From contig CATYIV010000002.1 in assembly GCA_958407465.1 (NCBI GenBank), positions 1-64,000 of the forward strand: 64,000 bases of DNA, given 5' to 3'. Origin of the DNA: an uncultured Collinsella sp. Lineage in GTDB: Bacteria; Actinomycetota; Coriobacteriia; Coriobacteriales; Coriobacteriaceae. The notes below the pieces were generated by a model. It searched no databases. It was not told the origin of the DNA and worked only from the letters and a program-made list of their open reading frames with translations. The position numbers and the translations under genes were made by a program. How positions within the stretch are numbered: the stretch's first letter is position 1; each line of letters opens with the position of its first letter. This document shows, piece by piece, positions 54,175 through 62,091 of this stretch.

Positions 54175-54883
54175 ACCAGGGTGTTCTGGCTGTTGAGGAC
54201 TCGATAGCATCGTGGCGTTTGAGCTCGCGGCGCATGGTTTGCGAGTTGAGCCAGGCTGCCTGCCAGCCACGGATGGGGTAGCGCGTCTGGTCGAGCTCAA
54301 ACTGCGTATAGCCGCAGGCGTTGATGATCGTCGTTCCACACACATGCTGCCGCTCGCGCTGAAAATCGTAGCCGTAGCTTTGGTGCACATGCCCGTGCAC
54401 CATGTAGTCGGGATTCCAGGATTCGAGTGCCGTGTTAAAGCACTCGAATCCTCGATGCGGCAGATCGTCCAGATCACCCATACCGGCGGCGGGTGCATGG
54501 GTAAGCAGAATGTCGCACCCGCCGACCATCCTAACCTTACGCGACAGCTTACGCATGCGCTTGGACATCTCGCGTTCGGTGTACATGTTGGCGCCGTCGC
54601 GATAACGCATGGACCCGCCAAGGCCCGCAATGCGAATCCCTCGGTACGTGTACACGCTGTCCTCTACGCAGATACATCCACCCGGTGCATGACGTGCGTA
54701 GCGGTCATCGTGATTGCCGCGCACGTAGATGAGCGGTTTGTTGATGACCGTAACCAAAAACTCAAGATAGTCCGGGTCCAGATCGCCGGCGGACAAAATC
54801 AGGTCGACTCCCTCAAAGCGTTCCTTGCGAAAGCACTCCCAAAGGCATCGTTCTTCGGTATCGGCTATGGCAAGGATTTTCAT
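54173..54883 (-). CDS. Calcineurin-like metallophosphoesterase
   Basis: A 236-residue phosphoesterase with most of the two-metal motifs: LSAGDLD, YVRGNHDDRY, LLTHAPAAG and VHGHVHQSYG. The first motif, normally D-x-H, reads IADTEE, so the usual histidine ligand is glutamate. The substrate is unknown. It overlaps the BMP-like gene by 4 bp (ATGA) and is its operon partner. The palindromic element lies on its stop codon. Confidence 0.85.
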   Translation of the reverse strand: MKILAIADTEERCLWECFRKERFEGVDLILSAGDLDPDYLEFLVTVINKPLIYVRGNHDDRYARHAPGGCICVEDSVYTYRGIRIAGLGGSMRYRDGANMYTEREMSKRMRKLSRKVRMVGGCDILLTHAPAAGMGDLDDLPHRGFECFNTALESWNPDYMVHGHVHQSYGYDFQRERQHVCGTTIINACGYTQFELDQTRYPIRGWQAAWLNSQTMRRELKRHDAIESSTARTPW

Positions 54884-56796
54884 AGGGCAGGGACTTTCGG
54901 CTCATCGTCGAGCTGCGGAATGGTGCCTACCACGTTGTCCGCCAGCCAATTCATCTCGACAATCTGCGTGCTCGGCAGCGGAGGGAAGCCTTCGATCTGT
55001 ACCACGCCGTTCTGGCTGTGGAGCTCGCCGCCAAAGGGGTTGATGGATCCCACAACAATGCCGTTGCGGAGCAACTGCACGAGTTTGCGCGTTTGGTAGG
55101 GTAGGCCCGGAGCGTAACGGATGTCGATAACGCCGGAGCTCATGCCATACCAGTAGTTGACAGCGCGCACTTGGTTGTCGTCGCTGGTCTCGTCCCACGT
55201 GCCGTGAAGAAGGCTGCGAACGATAAGCTCGTAGTATCGGCCCCAGTTCCATACCGGCATGGCAATGCCGGTAACCTTGCCATCGACCAGGCGGTGAAGT
55301 CCGTAGGCCGTGGGGTCTTCGAGCGACTTTGACATGTCGGCGCCGGTCATGACGCTTACACCTTCGCGGCACATGGCCTCGGCAAGGCCTCCGGCGGGCA
55401 CATCGCCCCAAGTCAGGATAATTTGCGCACGGGGGTCGAGCAGCGAGGCGCCAATCGCAAAGGCGTTGATCTCGCTGAGCGCGCCCGAGGCGAAGACCGA
55501 CGCGTGGTAGCCGATGCGGTGGTTGTCCGCCATGCTGGCGGCAAGGGCGCCCAGGAGGAACTTGGCCTCGTACATCTTGCCAAAGTACGAACGGACGCTT
55601 TGATGGGGAAGGCCGATAGAGCAGTTGAGGAACCGAACCTGGGGATACTCAACGGCAGCCCTGAGCGTGTATTCCATCAGGCGGTGCGAGGTCGAGAAGA
55701 TGACGTTTGCCCCATGTTTGACAGCCGTTTCCACGGCGGCGTAGAACACGTCCGGATCGTGACAGTCCTCGAACGCCTCGGTGTGCACGATACCGTCAAA
55801 GTGCTCATCGAGATACTGACGCCCTTGGTCGTGCAAGCTGTCCCAGCTCGACGTCGCACAGGGGAACTCATGGATAAAGGCGATGCGCAGGGGGTTGGCC
55901 GCCGAATAGACGGTCTTGCCCATAAAGAAGTTGAGCACGCCGGAGGTGGACTTGGCGGGCGACTCTTCCTCATCGACGCTCGGTGCTTCGACAAGATCAA
56001 CCTTGTCCTCGTCATTTTTGCCGGCGATGACCAGCTCGCGCCAAATCTTGCACAGGCGGTTTACGACGATATCCGTTGGCGTATCCAGCAGGCGGTCCTG
56101 GTTGTACACATTGAGGTACACGAGCATGGCGTCGGCAGGCGTAATGTCTAGGTGGTCGCCGCCTGCGCGAAGGTAGGCGCGCTTAAAGAGCAGGAAGGTG
56201 TGGCGCAGGTAGTCGACCTTTTTCTGCGGCCATTTTTCGATAAGGTTCTGACCGAGCATCTTGGCGAGCGTTTCGTAGCTTCCCTCACGCGAGAACTCGA
56301 TCTCGTATAGGGGGCAGACGCGCCAAAACGCGCAGAATTCACCGTACAGGCGGCTTTCGACGGAATCCCATGTGCCGGGGTAGAGACGGGTGACCTTGGC
56401 CGAAACCGTCGGGGCGTCTAGGAATTTGAGGACACTGACGCGTTTGTTGCCTTCCTGGACATAGAACCGATGCATGAACTCGGTGACGATGATGGGGTCG
56501 CGATAGCCCTCGGTTACCTGGATGTCGTAGAGGTTGGACCACTTGCGGGCGAACTCGGTGCTAAACGGAAGCAGGGGCATAAAGTTACACGAAAAGGCGG
56601 ACTGACGGCCCTTGGTGACCGTGCCGACGACCATTTCGAGCGGAATATCCCTTAGGCCGACATTCTCTCGCTGACCTAAGGGGAGCTGAGCAACCAAACT
56701 GTCGAGGTCCGTAAGGTATGGATGCTCGCTTTGGCTAATGGCGCGTCGACGTCCTTGCTCGCCGCGCTTGCGTGCTTGACGATAGGCCTCTTCCAT
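54880..56796 (-). CDS. Cytosolic BMP-family protein with ParB-like N-terminal domain
   Basis: A 638-residue protein without signal peptide or lipobox. Residues about 40-140 resemble a ParB/sulfiredoxin-like fold (LRDIPLEMVVGT, PIIVTEF, VQEGNKRVSVLKFL). Residues about 300-610 are a BMP/PnrA-type periplasmic-binding fold (PLRIAFIHEFPC, GANVIFSTSHRLMEY, RIGYHASVFASGALSEINAF, DVPAGGLAEA). BMP proteins usually bind nucleosides outside the cell; a cytoplasmic version may be a ligand sensor. GGGAGC precedes the ATG. It is co-transcribed with the phosphoesterase. Confidence 0.75.
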   Translation of the reverse strand: MEEAYRQARKRGEQGRRRAISQSEHPYLTDLDSLVAQLPLGQRENVGLRDIPLEMVVGTVTKGRQSAFSCNFMPLLPFSTEFARKWSNLYDIQVTEGYRDPIIVTEFMHRFYVQEGNKRVSVLKFLDAPTVSAKVTRLYPGTWDSVESRLYGEFCAFWRVCPLYEIEFSREGSYETLAKMLGQNLIEKWPQKKVDYLRHTFLLFKRAYLRAGGDHLDITPADAMLVYLNVYNQDRLLDTPTDIVVNRLCKIWRELVIAGKNDEDKVDLVEAPSVDEEESPAKSTSGVLNFFMGKTVYSAANPLRIAFIHEFPCATSSWDSLHDQGRQYLDEHFDGIVHTEAFEDCHDPDVFYAAVETAVKHGANVIFSTSHRLMEYTLRAAVEYPQVRFLNCSIGLPHQSVRSYFGKMYEAKFLLGALAASMADNHRIGYHASVFASGALSEINAFAIGASLLDPRAQIILTWGDVPAGGLAEAMCREGVSVMTGADMSKSLEDPTAYGLHRLVDGKVTGIAMPVWNWGRYYELIVRSLLHGTWDETSDDNQVRAVNYWYGMSSGVIDIRYAPGLPYQTRKLVQLLRNGIVVGSINPFGGELHSQNGVVQIEGFPPLPSTQIVEMNWLADNVVGTIPQLDDEPKVPAL

Positions 56797-56812
56797 AATG
56801 TTGCTCCCTTAG

Positions 56813-56826
56813 TCGTTTAAACAACT
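56813..56826 (-). promoter_or_regulatory. Palindrome upstream of the BMP-like gene
   Basis: GTTGTTTAAACGAC (minus strand) is a near-perfect 14-bp palindrome 16 bp before the BMP-like start. A -10-like TATAGT lies just upstream of it. It could be an operator site. Confidence 0.5.
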
Positions 56827-56851
56827 ATATGAACCATGGTACCACGAATGA

Positions 56852-56890
56852 AAACCACTACAAAGATGCCTGTCCCCTTTGCGGTGGTTT
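56852..56890 (-). repeat. GGGACAG palindromic element on the mscS stop codon
   Basis: On the minus strand AAACCACCGCAAAG and CTTTGTAGTGGTTT pair around GGGACAGGCAT. The element includes two bases of the TAA stop codon of the MscS gene (56889-56891). Confidence 0.82.
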
Positions 56891-57656
56891 AGGCGATGAT
56901 GGGGGCGATGGCGCGGATGCAGGCGTCGGCTGCCGTGAAAGTAGTGCTGTCGTCGCTGACGATAAAGATGATCTTTCCCTTGATGCCAAAGTCGCCGATC
57001 TCGCTAAAGAGTACGTAGGGCTCCTTGTCAAAGCCCGAGATGGGAAGCACGGCGGCCTTGGTGGCATCGGTGAGCTCGTCTGCCAGCGCGTCAAGGGAAA
57101 CCCACTTAGACGTGTCCTTTACGGCAACGGGCACGGCCACGCGCCCAAAGGGCATCAAATGCACGAGCGTGTTCTTGGAGATGTTGGAGTTGGGCACAAT
57201 GATGGTCTGTCCACAGGCATCCTCAATCGTTGTATGGCGCCAAGTGATGTCTTGGACCACGCCGGATACGCCGCCGACCTCGATATTGTCGCCGGGTTTG
57301 ATGATGCCCATAAACGTCACCTGCATGCCGCCGATAAGGTTTGACAGCGTGTCCTGAAAGCCGAGCGAGATGGCGATGCCGCCGACGCCAAGAGCGGCGA
57401 CGAGCGCGTTTGCGTTAATGCCAAAGCAGTTGTCGAGGATAAAGCTGCCGCCAATCATCCAGATGACGGCGCGCGCGATGTTGATGAAGATACTTGATGC
57501 CGGAAGCGGGTTATCGTCTCGGTTAAGCAGATGGTTCAGGGTCTTGGATACGACCTTGGCGGCGACGGCGGTGCCTATCGCCAAGATGACGGCCCAGATG
57601 ATGTTGTGGACCCACCGTTGCTCAAAGAAATGAAGAATCGGCTCAAACAATTCCAT
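56889..57656 (-). CDS. Small-conductance mechanosensitive channel (MscS family)
   Basis: A 255-residue MscS-type channel that opens under membrane tension to release solutes. It has a first membrane helix (IIWAVILAIGTAVAAKVV), a second (FINIARAVIWMIGGSFIL), and the pore helix ALVAALGVGGIAISLGFQDT with conserved Gly/Ala packing. The beta domain follows, with GDNIEVGGVSGVVQDITWRH and VPNSNI. AAGGAGG precedes the ATG. Confidence 0.93.
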   Translation of the reverse strand: MELFEPILHFFEQRWVHNIIWAVILAIGTAVAAKVVSKTLNHLLNRDDNPLPASSIFINIARAVIWMIGGSFILDNCFGINANALVAALGVGGIAISLGFQDTLSNLIGGMQVTFMGIIKPGDNIEVGGVSGVVQDITWRHTTIEDACGQTIIVPNSNISKNTLVHLMPFGRVAVPVAVKDTSKWVSLDALADELTDATKAAVLPISGFDKEPYVLFSEIGDFGIKGKIIFIVSDDSTTFTAADACIRAIAPIIA

Positions 57657-57704
57657 GTAGGGAAAACCTCCTTATGATCGTCCAACCATGATACCCACCA
57701 AGAA

Positions 57705-57729
57705 GCCCGTCCGATCACATCGGACGGGC
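57705..57729 (-). terminator. Hairpin downstream of the signal-peptide relic
   Basis: GCCCGTCCGAT and ATCGGACGGGC form a perfect 11-bp stem with a 3-nt loop, followed on the minus strand by TTCTTGG. It looks like an old terminator. Confidence 0.7.
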
Positions 57730-57739
57730 CGATAACTTG

Positions 57740-57835
57740 AGATGGGGTGGCCGCGGTGGCGTAAGCTGGGGCGCCGGCGAGCACGCCGGCAAGGAGTGCG
57801 GCGGTCAAGGCGAGACGGGGAAGAGAGCTTCTCGT
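57740..57835 (-). pseudogene. Signal-peptide relic of a secreted protein gene
   Basis: On the minus strand a frame reads RSSLPRLALTAALLAG, VLAGAPAYATAATP, a textbook signal peptide with an AYA cleavage site. AAGGAAA is well placed upstream, but the expected start codon is ACG (57833-57835). After about 30 residues the frame runs straight into a terminator hairpin. It looks like a gene whose body was deleted, joining its signal peptide to its terminator. The rest of 57657-57991 holds only palindromic elements. Confidence 0.4.
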
Positions 57836-57898
57836 GGCAGTTTCCTTAGTCCTTAACCAGTAGTTCCTGCTGACGCTGGATTATCGACATAATATGCG

Positions 57899-57938
57899 AA
57901 AACCGCCGCAAGGGCGTCTGTCCCTTAGCGGCGGTTTT
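57899..57938 (-). repeat. GGGACAG palindromic element (second of a pair)
   Basis: On the minus strand AAAACCGCCGCTAAG and CTTGCGGCGGTTTT pair around GGGACAGACGCC. It lies 10 bp from the element on the ABC ATPase stop codon, in the same orientation. Confidence 0.82.
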
Positions 57939-57948
57939 GACGTTTGCG

Positions 57949-57993
57949 CAGATAAAACCTGCCAAAATAAACCTGTCCCTTTTGGCAGGTTTT
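57949..57993 (-). repeat. GGGACAG palindromic element on the ABC ATPase stop codon
   Basis: On the minus strand, AACCTGCCAAAAGGGACAGG continues as TTTATTTTGGCAGGTTTTAT. It differs from the element after rph (19376) at one stem position across about 44 nt, and overlaps or abuts the TAA of the ATPase gene. The stem is a perfect 12 bp. Confidence 0.88.
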
Positions 57994-58786
57994 AGCTCAG
58001 CAGCATGCGGTCGTTGGCGAGCTCGCCGCCCGAGACCTCCTCGAACTTCTGCAGCAGGTCGGCCACGGTGAGCGACTTCTTCTCGTCGCCGGCCACGTCG
58101 TAGATCACGTGGCCTTCGTGCATCATGATCAGACGGTTGCCCAGACGGATGGCGTCGTTCATGTTGTGCGTGACCATGAGCGTGGTCAGGTGGTTCTCGT
58201 CGACGATCTCCTCGGTCAGGTTGAGCACCTTAGAGGCCGTCTTGGGGTCGAGGGCCGCCGTGTGCTCGTCGAGCAGCAGCAGGCGCGGCCTGGTGAGCGT
58301 GGCCATCAACAGGGTGAGTGCCTGGCGCTGGCCGCCCGAGAGCAGGCCGACCTTGGCGTTAAGACGCGTGTCAAGACCAAGGTCCAGGCGCTTGAGCAGC
58401 TCAACGTACTCATCTTTCTCGGCCTTGGTGACGCCCCACGAAAGGCCGCGACGCTGGCCACGGCGCTTGGCGAGGGCCAGGTTTTCGGCGATCTGCATGT
58501 CGGCAGCGGTACCGCGCATGGGATCCTGAAACACGCGGCCCAGGTACTTGGCGCGCTGCGACTCGCTCAGGCGCGAGATGTCGGTGCCGTCGAGCTCAAT
58601 AACGCCCGAATCGAGCGGGTACACGCCGGCGATCATGTTGAGCAGCGTGGACTTGCCGGCGCCGTTGCCGCCGATCACGGTTACAAAGTCGCCGTCATTC
58701 AGGGTGAGGTCGACGCCGGTGAGCGCGCGCTTCTCGGTGACGGTGCCCTTGTTAAAGGTCTTCTTGACGTGCGAGAGCTTAAGCAT
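57992..58786 (-). CDS. ABC transporter ATP-binding protein (TrpZ-like)
   Basis: A 264-residue ATPase with Walker A IGGNGAGKST (about 43-52), Q-loop VFQDPMRG, signature LLSGGQRQAL and Walker B LLLLDEHTAALD. It is the motor of a three-gene importer with the permease and receptor genes upstream. I chose the start at 58786 (MLKLSHVKK), overlapping the permease stop by 8 bp; 58795 is an alternative. Confidence 0.9.
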   Translation of the reverse strand: MLKLSHVKKTFNKGTVTEKRALTGVDLTLNDGDFVTVIGGNGAGKSTLLNMIAGVYPLDSGVIELDGTDISRLSESQRAKYLGRVFQDPMRGTAADMQIAENLALAKRRGQRRGLSWGVTKAEKDEYVELLKRLDLGLDTRLNAKVGLLSGGQRQALTLLMATLTRPRLLLLDEHTAALDPKTASKVLNLTEEIVDENHLTTLMVTHNMNDAIRLGNRLIMMHEGHVIYDVAGDEKKSLTVADLLQKFEEVSGGELANDRMLLS

Positions 58787-59702
58787 CTGCCTCATCCCCC
58801 TTCGTGTAGGAGCTGCGGAGCTTATAGCGCTCCCAAACCACGGGTACGCACAGGGCCACAGCGACAATTACGGCGGAAAGCAGCTTCATGTCGTTGGCGT
58901 CCATGCCCAACTGCAGCACGATGGCGCGGATAAGGAAGTACACCACGGAGCCAAAGACGGCGGAGGCAAGACGGACGCTAAACTGCGTGAGACCGCCGGG
59001 CAGCAGGCGGCCGAGCACCTCACCGATAACAATGGCGGCAAGACCGATAACGATGGCACCGGTGCCCATACCAATGTCGGCGTACTTTTGGCTCTGGCAG
59101 ATGAGCGCGCCCGAAAGCCCGATGAGGGCGTTGGAGAGCACGAGGGCGATCATCTTGGTGGAGTTGGTGTTAACGCCCAGGGCGCGGATCATGTACTCGT
59201 TGTTGCCGGTGGCGCGCAGCGCCGAGCCGATCTCGGTGCCAAAGAACCAATACAGGATGGCAACGATAGCCACGGCGAGCAGGATGCCCAAGATGATGGC
59301 AACGGTGGACTGCGGCAGACCGGTCATATTGCTGACGGCCGAAAACACGGTGCCCTTGGCAAGAATGGGCGTATTGGACTTGCCCATGATGCGCAGGTTG
59401 ATGGACCACAGGCTGATCTGGGTGAGGATTCCGGCGAGGATCGCGGGAATCTCAAAGACGGTGGTCAAAATGCCCGTGACGGCGCCCGCGATGGCGCCGG
59501 CGCACATGCCGGCCAGCACGGCGAGCAGCGGGTCGACGTTGTTATTGACGATGAGCACAGCGCAGACGCAGCCGCCGAGGGCAAAGCTGCCGTCGCAGGT
59601 CATATCGGGAATATCGAGTAGGCGGAACGTGATAAACACGCCAAGCACCATAATGCCCCAGAGGACGCCCTGCGAAACGGCGCCCTGCAATGCAATGAGC
59701 AT
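58779..59702 (-). CDS. ABC transporter permease (TrpY-like)
   Basis: A 307-residue permease with about eight hydrophobic segments, of the branched-chain/BMP-like permease fold. It includes GIMVLGVFITFRLLDIPDMT, CDGSFALGGCVCAVLIV and GLAAIVIGEVLGRLLPGG. AGGAGG lies just before the ATG. It is paired with an ABC_sub_bind-type receptor, as in the TrpXYZ transporters of streptococci; the substrate is inferred only. Confidence 0.88.
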   Translation of the reverse strand: MLIALQGAVSQGVLWGIMVLGVFITFRLLDIPDMTCDGSFALGGCVCAVLIVNNNVDPLLAVLAGMCAGAIAGAVTGILTTVFEIPAILAGILTQISLWSINLRIMGKSNTPILAKGTVFSAVSNMTGLPQSTVAIILGILLAVAIVAILYWFFGTEIGSALRATGNNEYMIRALGVNTNSTKMIALVLSNALIGLSGALICQSQKYADIGMGTGAIVIGLAAIVIGEVLGRLLPGGLTQFSVRLASAVFGSVVYFLIRAIVLQLGMDANDMKLLSAVIVAVALCVPVVWERYKLRSSYTKGDEADA

Positions 59703-59805
59703 GCTTCATACCTCCTAGGATAGGGTGGACACGTGATTCACCATAATAGCGGTAACAATGCATAGAAGAGCTGCGTACAGACGTTTTGTTTTACCTGAAA
59801 CAAGC

Positions 59806-59837
59806 AGGGCGGACGCCGGTCTACAGCGCCCGCCCCT
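59806..59837 (-). promoter_or_regulatory. Intercistronic hairpin between receptor and permease genes
   Basis: AGGGCGG-CGC pairs with GCG-CCGCCCCT, a GC-rich stem inside the 200-bp gap. It probably raises receptor mRNA relative to permease mRNA, as is common for ABC importers. Confidence 0.6.
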
Positions 59838-59905
59838 GTGGCTCAGATATTGAATAACGCGGCTAAAGCGCGAGCACGGGCTCTAGGCGCATGCCGCGTA
59901 TGGCA

Positions 59906-60886
59906 TTACGCGTCCAGAGCGGAAAGGTCGATGCCCAGGGCCTCGGCCATCTCGTCGTTCTTGACGACGACCAGGTCCTTGCTCGAGAGGTGCTTGATAG
60001 GCATGTCTTCGGGCTTGGCCTCGCCCTTCAGAATCTTGACGGCCATCTCGCCCGCGGCGTAGCCCAGATCCTCGTAATTGATGGAGAGGGTGAACAGGCC
60101 GCCGGCCATGCACATGCCCTCCTCGCCAGTCACGAAGGGAAGCTTGTTCTCCTTGCAGATCTGGCCCACCTGCGAGGCGCCCGCGGCGATGGTGTTGTCG
60201 GTGGGGGAGTACAGCGCGTCGACCTTGCCCACGGCAGACTCGACGACGGACTGAATCTCGTTGGAGCTCGAGACGGTGAAATCGGTGTACTCGAGGCCCA
60301 GCTTGTCGAGCTCCTTCTTGGCGGCCTTGATCTGGACGTCGGAGTTGGACTCGGCGGTGCAGTAGAGCAGGCCGACCTTTTTAACGTCGGGCAGGACCTT
60401 CTGCATCATCTCGAGCTGCTCGGCGACCGGGGTGAGGTCGGAAGCGCCCGTGACGTTGGTGCCGGGCTTGTCGTTGTCCTGGACCAGGCCGGAGGCGGCG
60501 TAGTCGGTGATGGCGCAGCCCACGATGGGGATATCGGCCGTGGCGCCGGCGGCAGCCTGCGCGGCGGGCGTGGCGATGGCATAAATCAGGTTGACGTTGT
60601 CGCCCACAAACTTGTCAGCAATGGACTTACACGTGGACTGGTCGTTCTGGGCGTTCTTCTGGTCGATCTTGACCTTAAGGCCGCTCTCCTTGATGGCCTT
60701 GACAAAGCCGTCGTTGGCGGCATCGAGCGCGGAGTGCTCGGTGAGCTGCAGAACGCCGATGGTGTAGTCGGAACCGGCGGCAGCAGAGCCGGAACCAGAG
60801 TTGCCGCCGCATCCGGCGAGCGGGGCGAGCGCGAGCAGGCCAGCGGAGACCAGAAGGCTCCTGCGGCTGATGGTGATGTCCTTCAT
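59906..60886 (-). CDS. ABC transporter substrate-binding lipoprotein (TrpX-like)
   Basis: A 326-residue receptor. The N-terminus ISRRSLLVSAGLLALAPLAGC holds a twin-arginine motif and a lipobox (cleavage before Cys23), so it is probably a Tat-exported lipoprotein; this is given in two parts, SRRSLLVSAG and ALAPLAGC. The mature part is an ABC_sub_bind fold (DYTIGVLQLTEHSALD, IPIVGCAITDYAASG, VDALYSPTDNTIAAG). Relatives bind aromatic amino acids, but the ligand is not certain. GGGGG lies 8 nt before ATG 60886. Confidence 0.9.
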   Translation of the reverse strand: MKDITISRRSLLVSAGLLALAPLAGCGGNSGSGSAAAGSDYTIGVLQLTEHSALDAANDGFVKAIKESGLKVKIDQKNAQNDQSTCKSIADKFVGDNVNLIYAIATPAAQAAAGATADIPIVGCAITDYAASGLVQDNDKPGTNVTGASDLTPVAEQLEMMQKVLPDVKKVGLLYCTAESNSDVQIKAAKKELDKLGLEYTDFTVSSSNEIQSVVESAVGKVDALYSPTDNTIAAGASQVGQICKENKLPFVTGEEGMCMAGGLFTLSINYEDLGYAAGEMAVKILKGEAKPEDMPIKHLSSKDLVVVKNDEMAEALGIDLSALDA

Positions 60887-60949
60887 ATCATTACCCCCAG
60901 TATAAAAATGGCTGGAAACACTGCACTGGGACAAAGTGCAAGTGGAACT

Positions 60950-60984
60950 ATAGTAGCGCTGATGTCCATTTTTACAACAGCCTG
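60950..60984 (-). promoter_or_regulatory. Likely promoter of the ABC operon
   Basis: On the minus strand TATAGT (within CTACTATAGTTCC) forms a good -10, with TTGTAA 19 bp upstream as a weak -35. No riboswitch or T-box is apparent in the short leader. Confidence 0.5.
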
Positions 60985-61046
60985 GCGGGTTTTTTAATAC
61001 AGAATCGGATGGGCGGTACGGGTAGTCGAATGGGCGGCGGAGGGTC

Positions 61047-61832
61047 TTATGCGGCGGAGGAGGCGTCGTCCTCGTCTAGGGCGGCGAAGAGCTTCTTGCC
61101 GTCGAGGAGACGTGTGGTGACGTTTCTCATACGGGCGATCTCGACGGTGCGCAGCGTATCGTCGGTGCCTCGGGCGTCGTAGACCGTTCCCAGCAAATAC
61201 GAGATGCCATCGCGCTGCCTGATGGCAAAGGGACGGAGTGTCATCCGTGCTGCTTCGGTTTCGCCACGCGTCGTGACGCTCGAAATATCAAAACTCACCG
61301 TGGTTCCGTGGTCGATGGCCTGCTCGACGAGCTCGCACGTGTCGATGCGCTTGATGGGCGTGCGTGTTGCCTTGGTAGCCTTGCTGCCTGCGCTTGGAGC
61401 GGGTTCGGGTGTATCGAGGTAGCCGCGAACGTCGGCGCTCGCCATGGCAACTAAGTGCTGCGCCATGCTCTTGCGGATAGCGATAGGCGTGGAGCGGTTG
61501 CGCATGACCATACCGTGGAGCCGGATGATCTCTTCATCGGTGAGCGGGCGGGTAAGAAGTTTGTAGCCCACGCCGCGTTTGTACTCAATTTCGTATCCGG
61601 CATGGCGAAGCGCGGAGATGGCGGTGTAGATGCTGCGCCGCGCCGCCGAGATGGGCATGCGGGCGGGGTCGTCGGGATGGGCGAGGCGCCGGATCAACTC
61701 ATCGGAAAGCATGGCCTTGTCCTCGCCGGTGTTTTCGCTTAATAGTTGCAGGATGCGAACGGCGCGATAGGCTGCCATCGAGGCGGCGCCTCTAGTCGTG
61801 GTGTCGTAGGTTTCAACAGCGGCTTCGGTCAT
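61047..61832 (-). CDS. WYL-domain / DeoR-like transcriptional regulator
   Basis: A 261-residue regulator with an N-terminal winged helix (about 20-95: AYRAVRILQLLSEN, RRSIYTAISALRHAGYEIEY, GVGYKLL) and a C-terminal WYL-like ligand domain (about 150-245: LVEQAIDHGTTVSFDI, MTLRPFAIRQRDGISYLLGT). It starts at ATG 61832, 9 nt after GGAAAGGA. Its neighbour suggests it might regulate the ABC importer, but they are separately promoted. Confidence 0.82.
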   Translation of the reverse strand: MTEAAVETYDTTTRGAASMAAYRAVRILQLLSENTGEDKAMLSDELIRRLAHPDDPARMPISAARRSIYTAISALRHAGYEIEYKRGVGYKLLTRPLTDEEIIRLHGMVMRNRSTPIAIRKSMAQHLVAMASADVRGYLDTPEPAPSAGSKATKATRTPIKRIDTCELVEQAIDHGTTVSFDISSVTTRGETEAARMTLRPFAIRQRDGISYLLGTVYDARGTDDTLRTVEIARMRNVTTRLLDGKKLFAALDEDDASSAA

Positions 61833-62008
61833 GGTGCCCACGTCCTTTCCGTTTTAGGTGGCGACGGTATGGAGCCTAGGACGTGGGGCTTTCCCAGGGG
61901 CGCAGGGCGCTCTGGGCGGTCGGTAGTCGTCGGCAAACGGCGGGTCGAGTTTTCAACAGCCCTGCTCAACTGACCAAAAACTTGCCAAAAGCTTGACGGA
62001 TGCTGTTG

Positions 62009-62045
62009 AAAAAAAGCGTCTCTCGACCGATGTCGAGAGGCGCTT
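62009..62045 (-). terminator. Terminator of asnS
   Basis: On the minus strand AAGCGCCTCTCGAC and GTCGAGAGACGCTT pair around ATCG and are followed by TTTTTTT. The rest of the gap 61842-62091 shows no gene. Confidence 0.92.
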
Positions 62046-62091
62046 GTGCGATGAGCGTTGGCGTGTGGCGACGCGAGCTAGCGTCCGACGA

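Noticed and set aside
57575..57808. 77-residue secreted protein starting at TTG 57808
   Set aside because: The frame has a good signal peptide but then reads through a terminator hairpin and the MscS start; it is listed as a relic instead.
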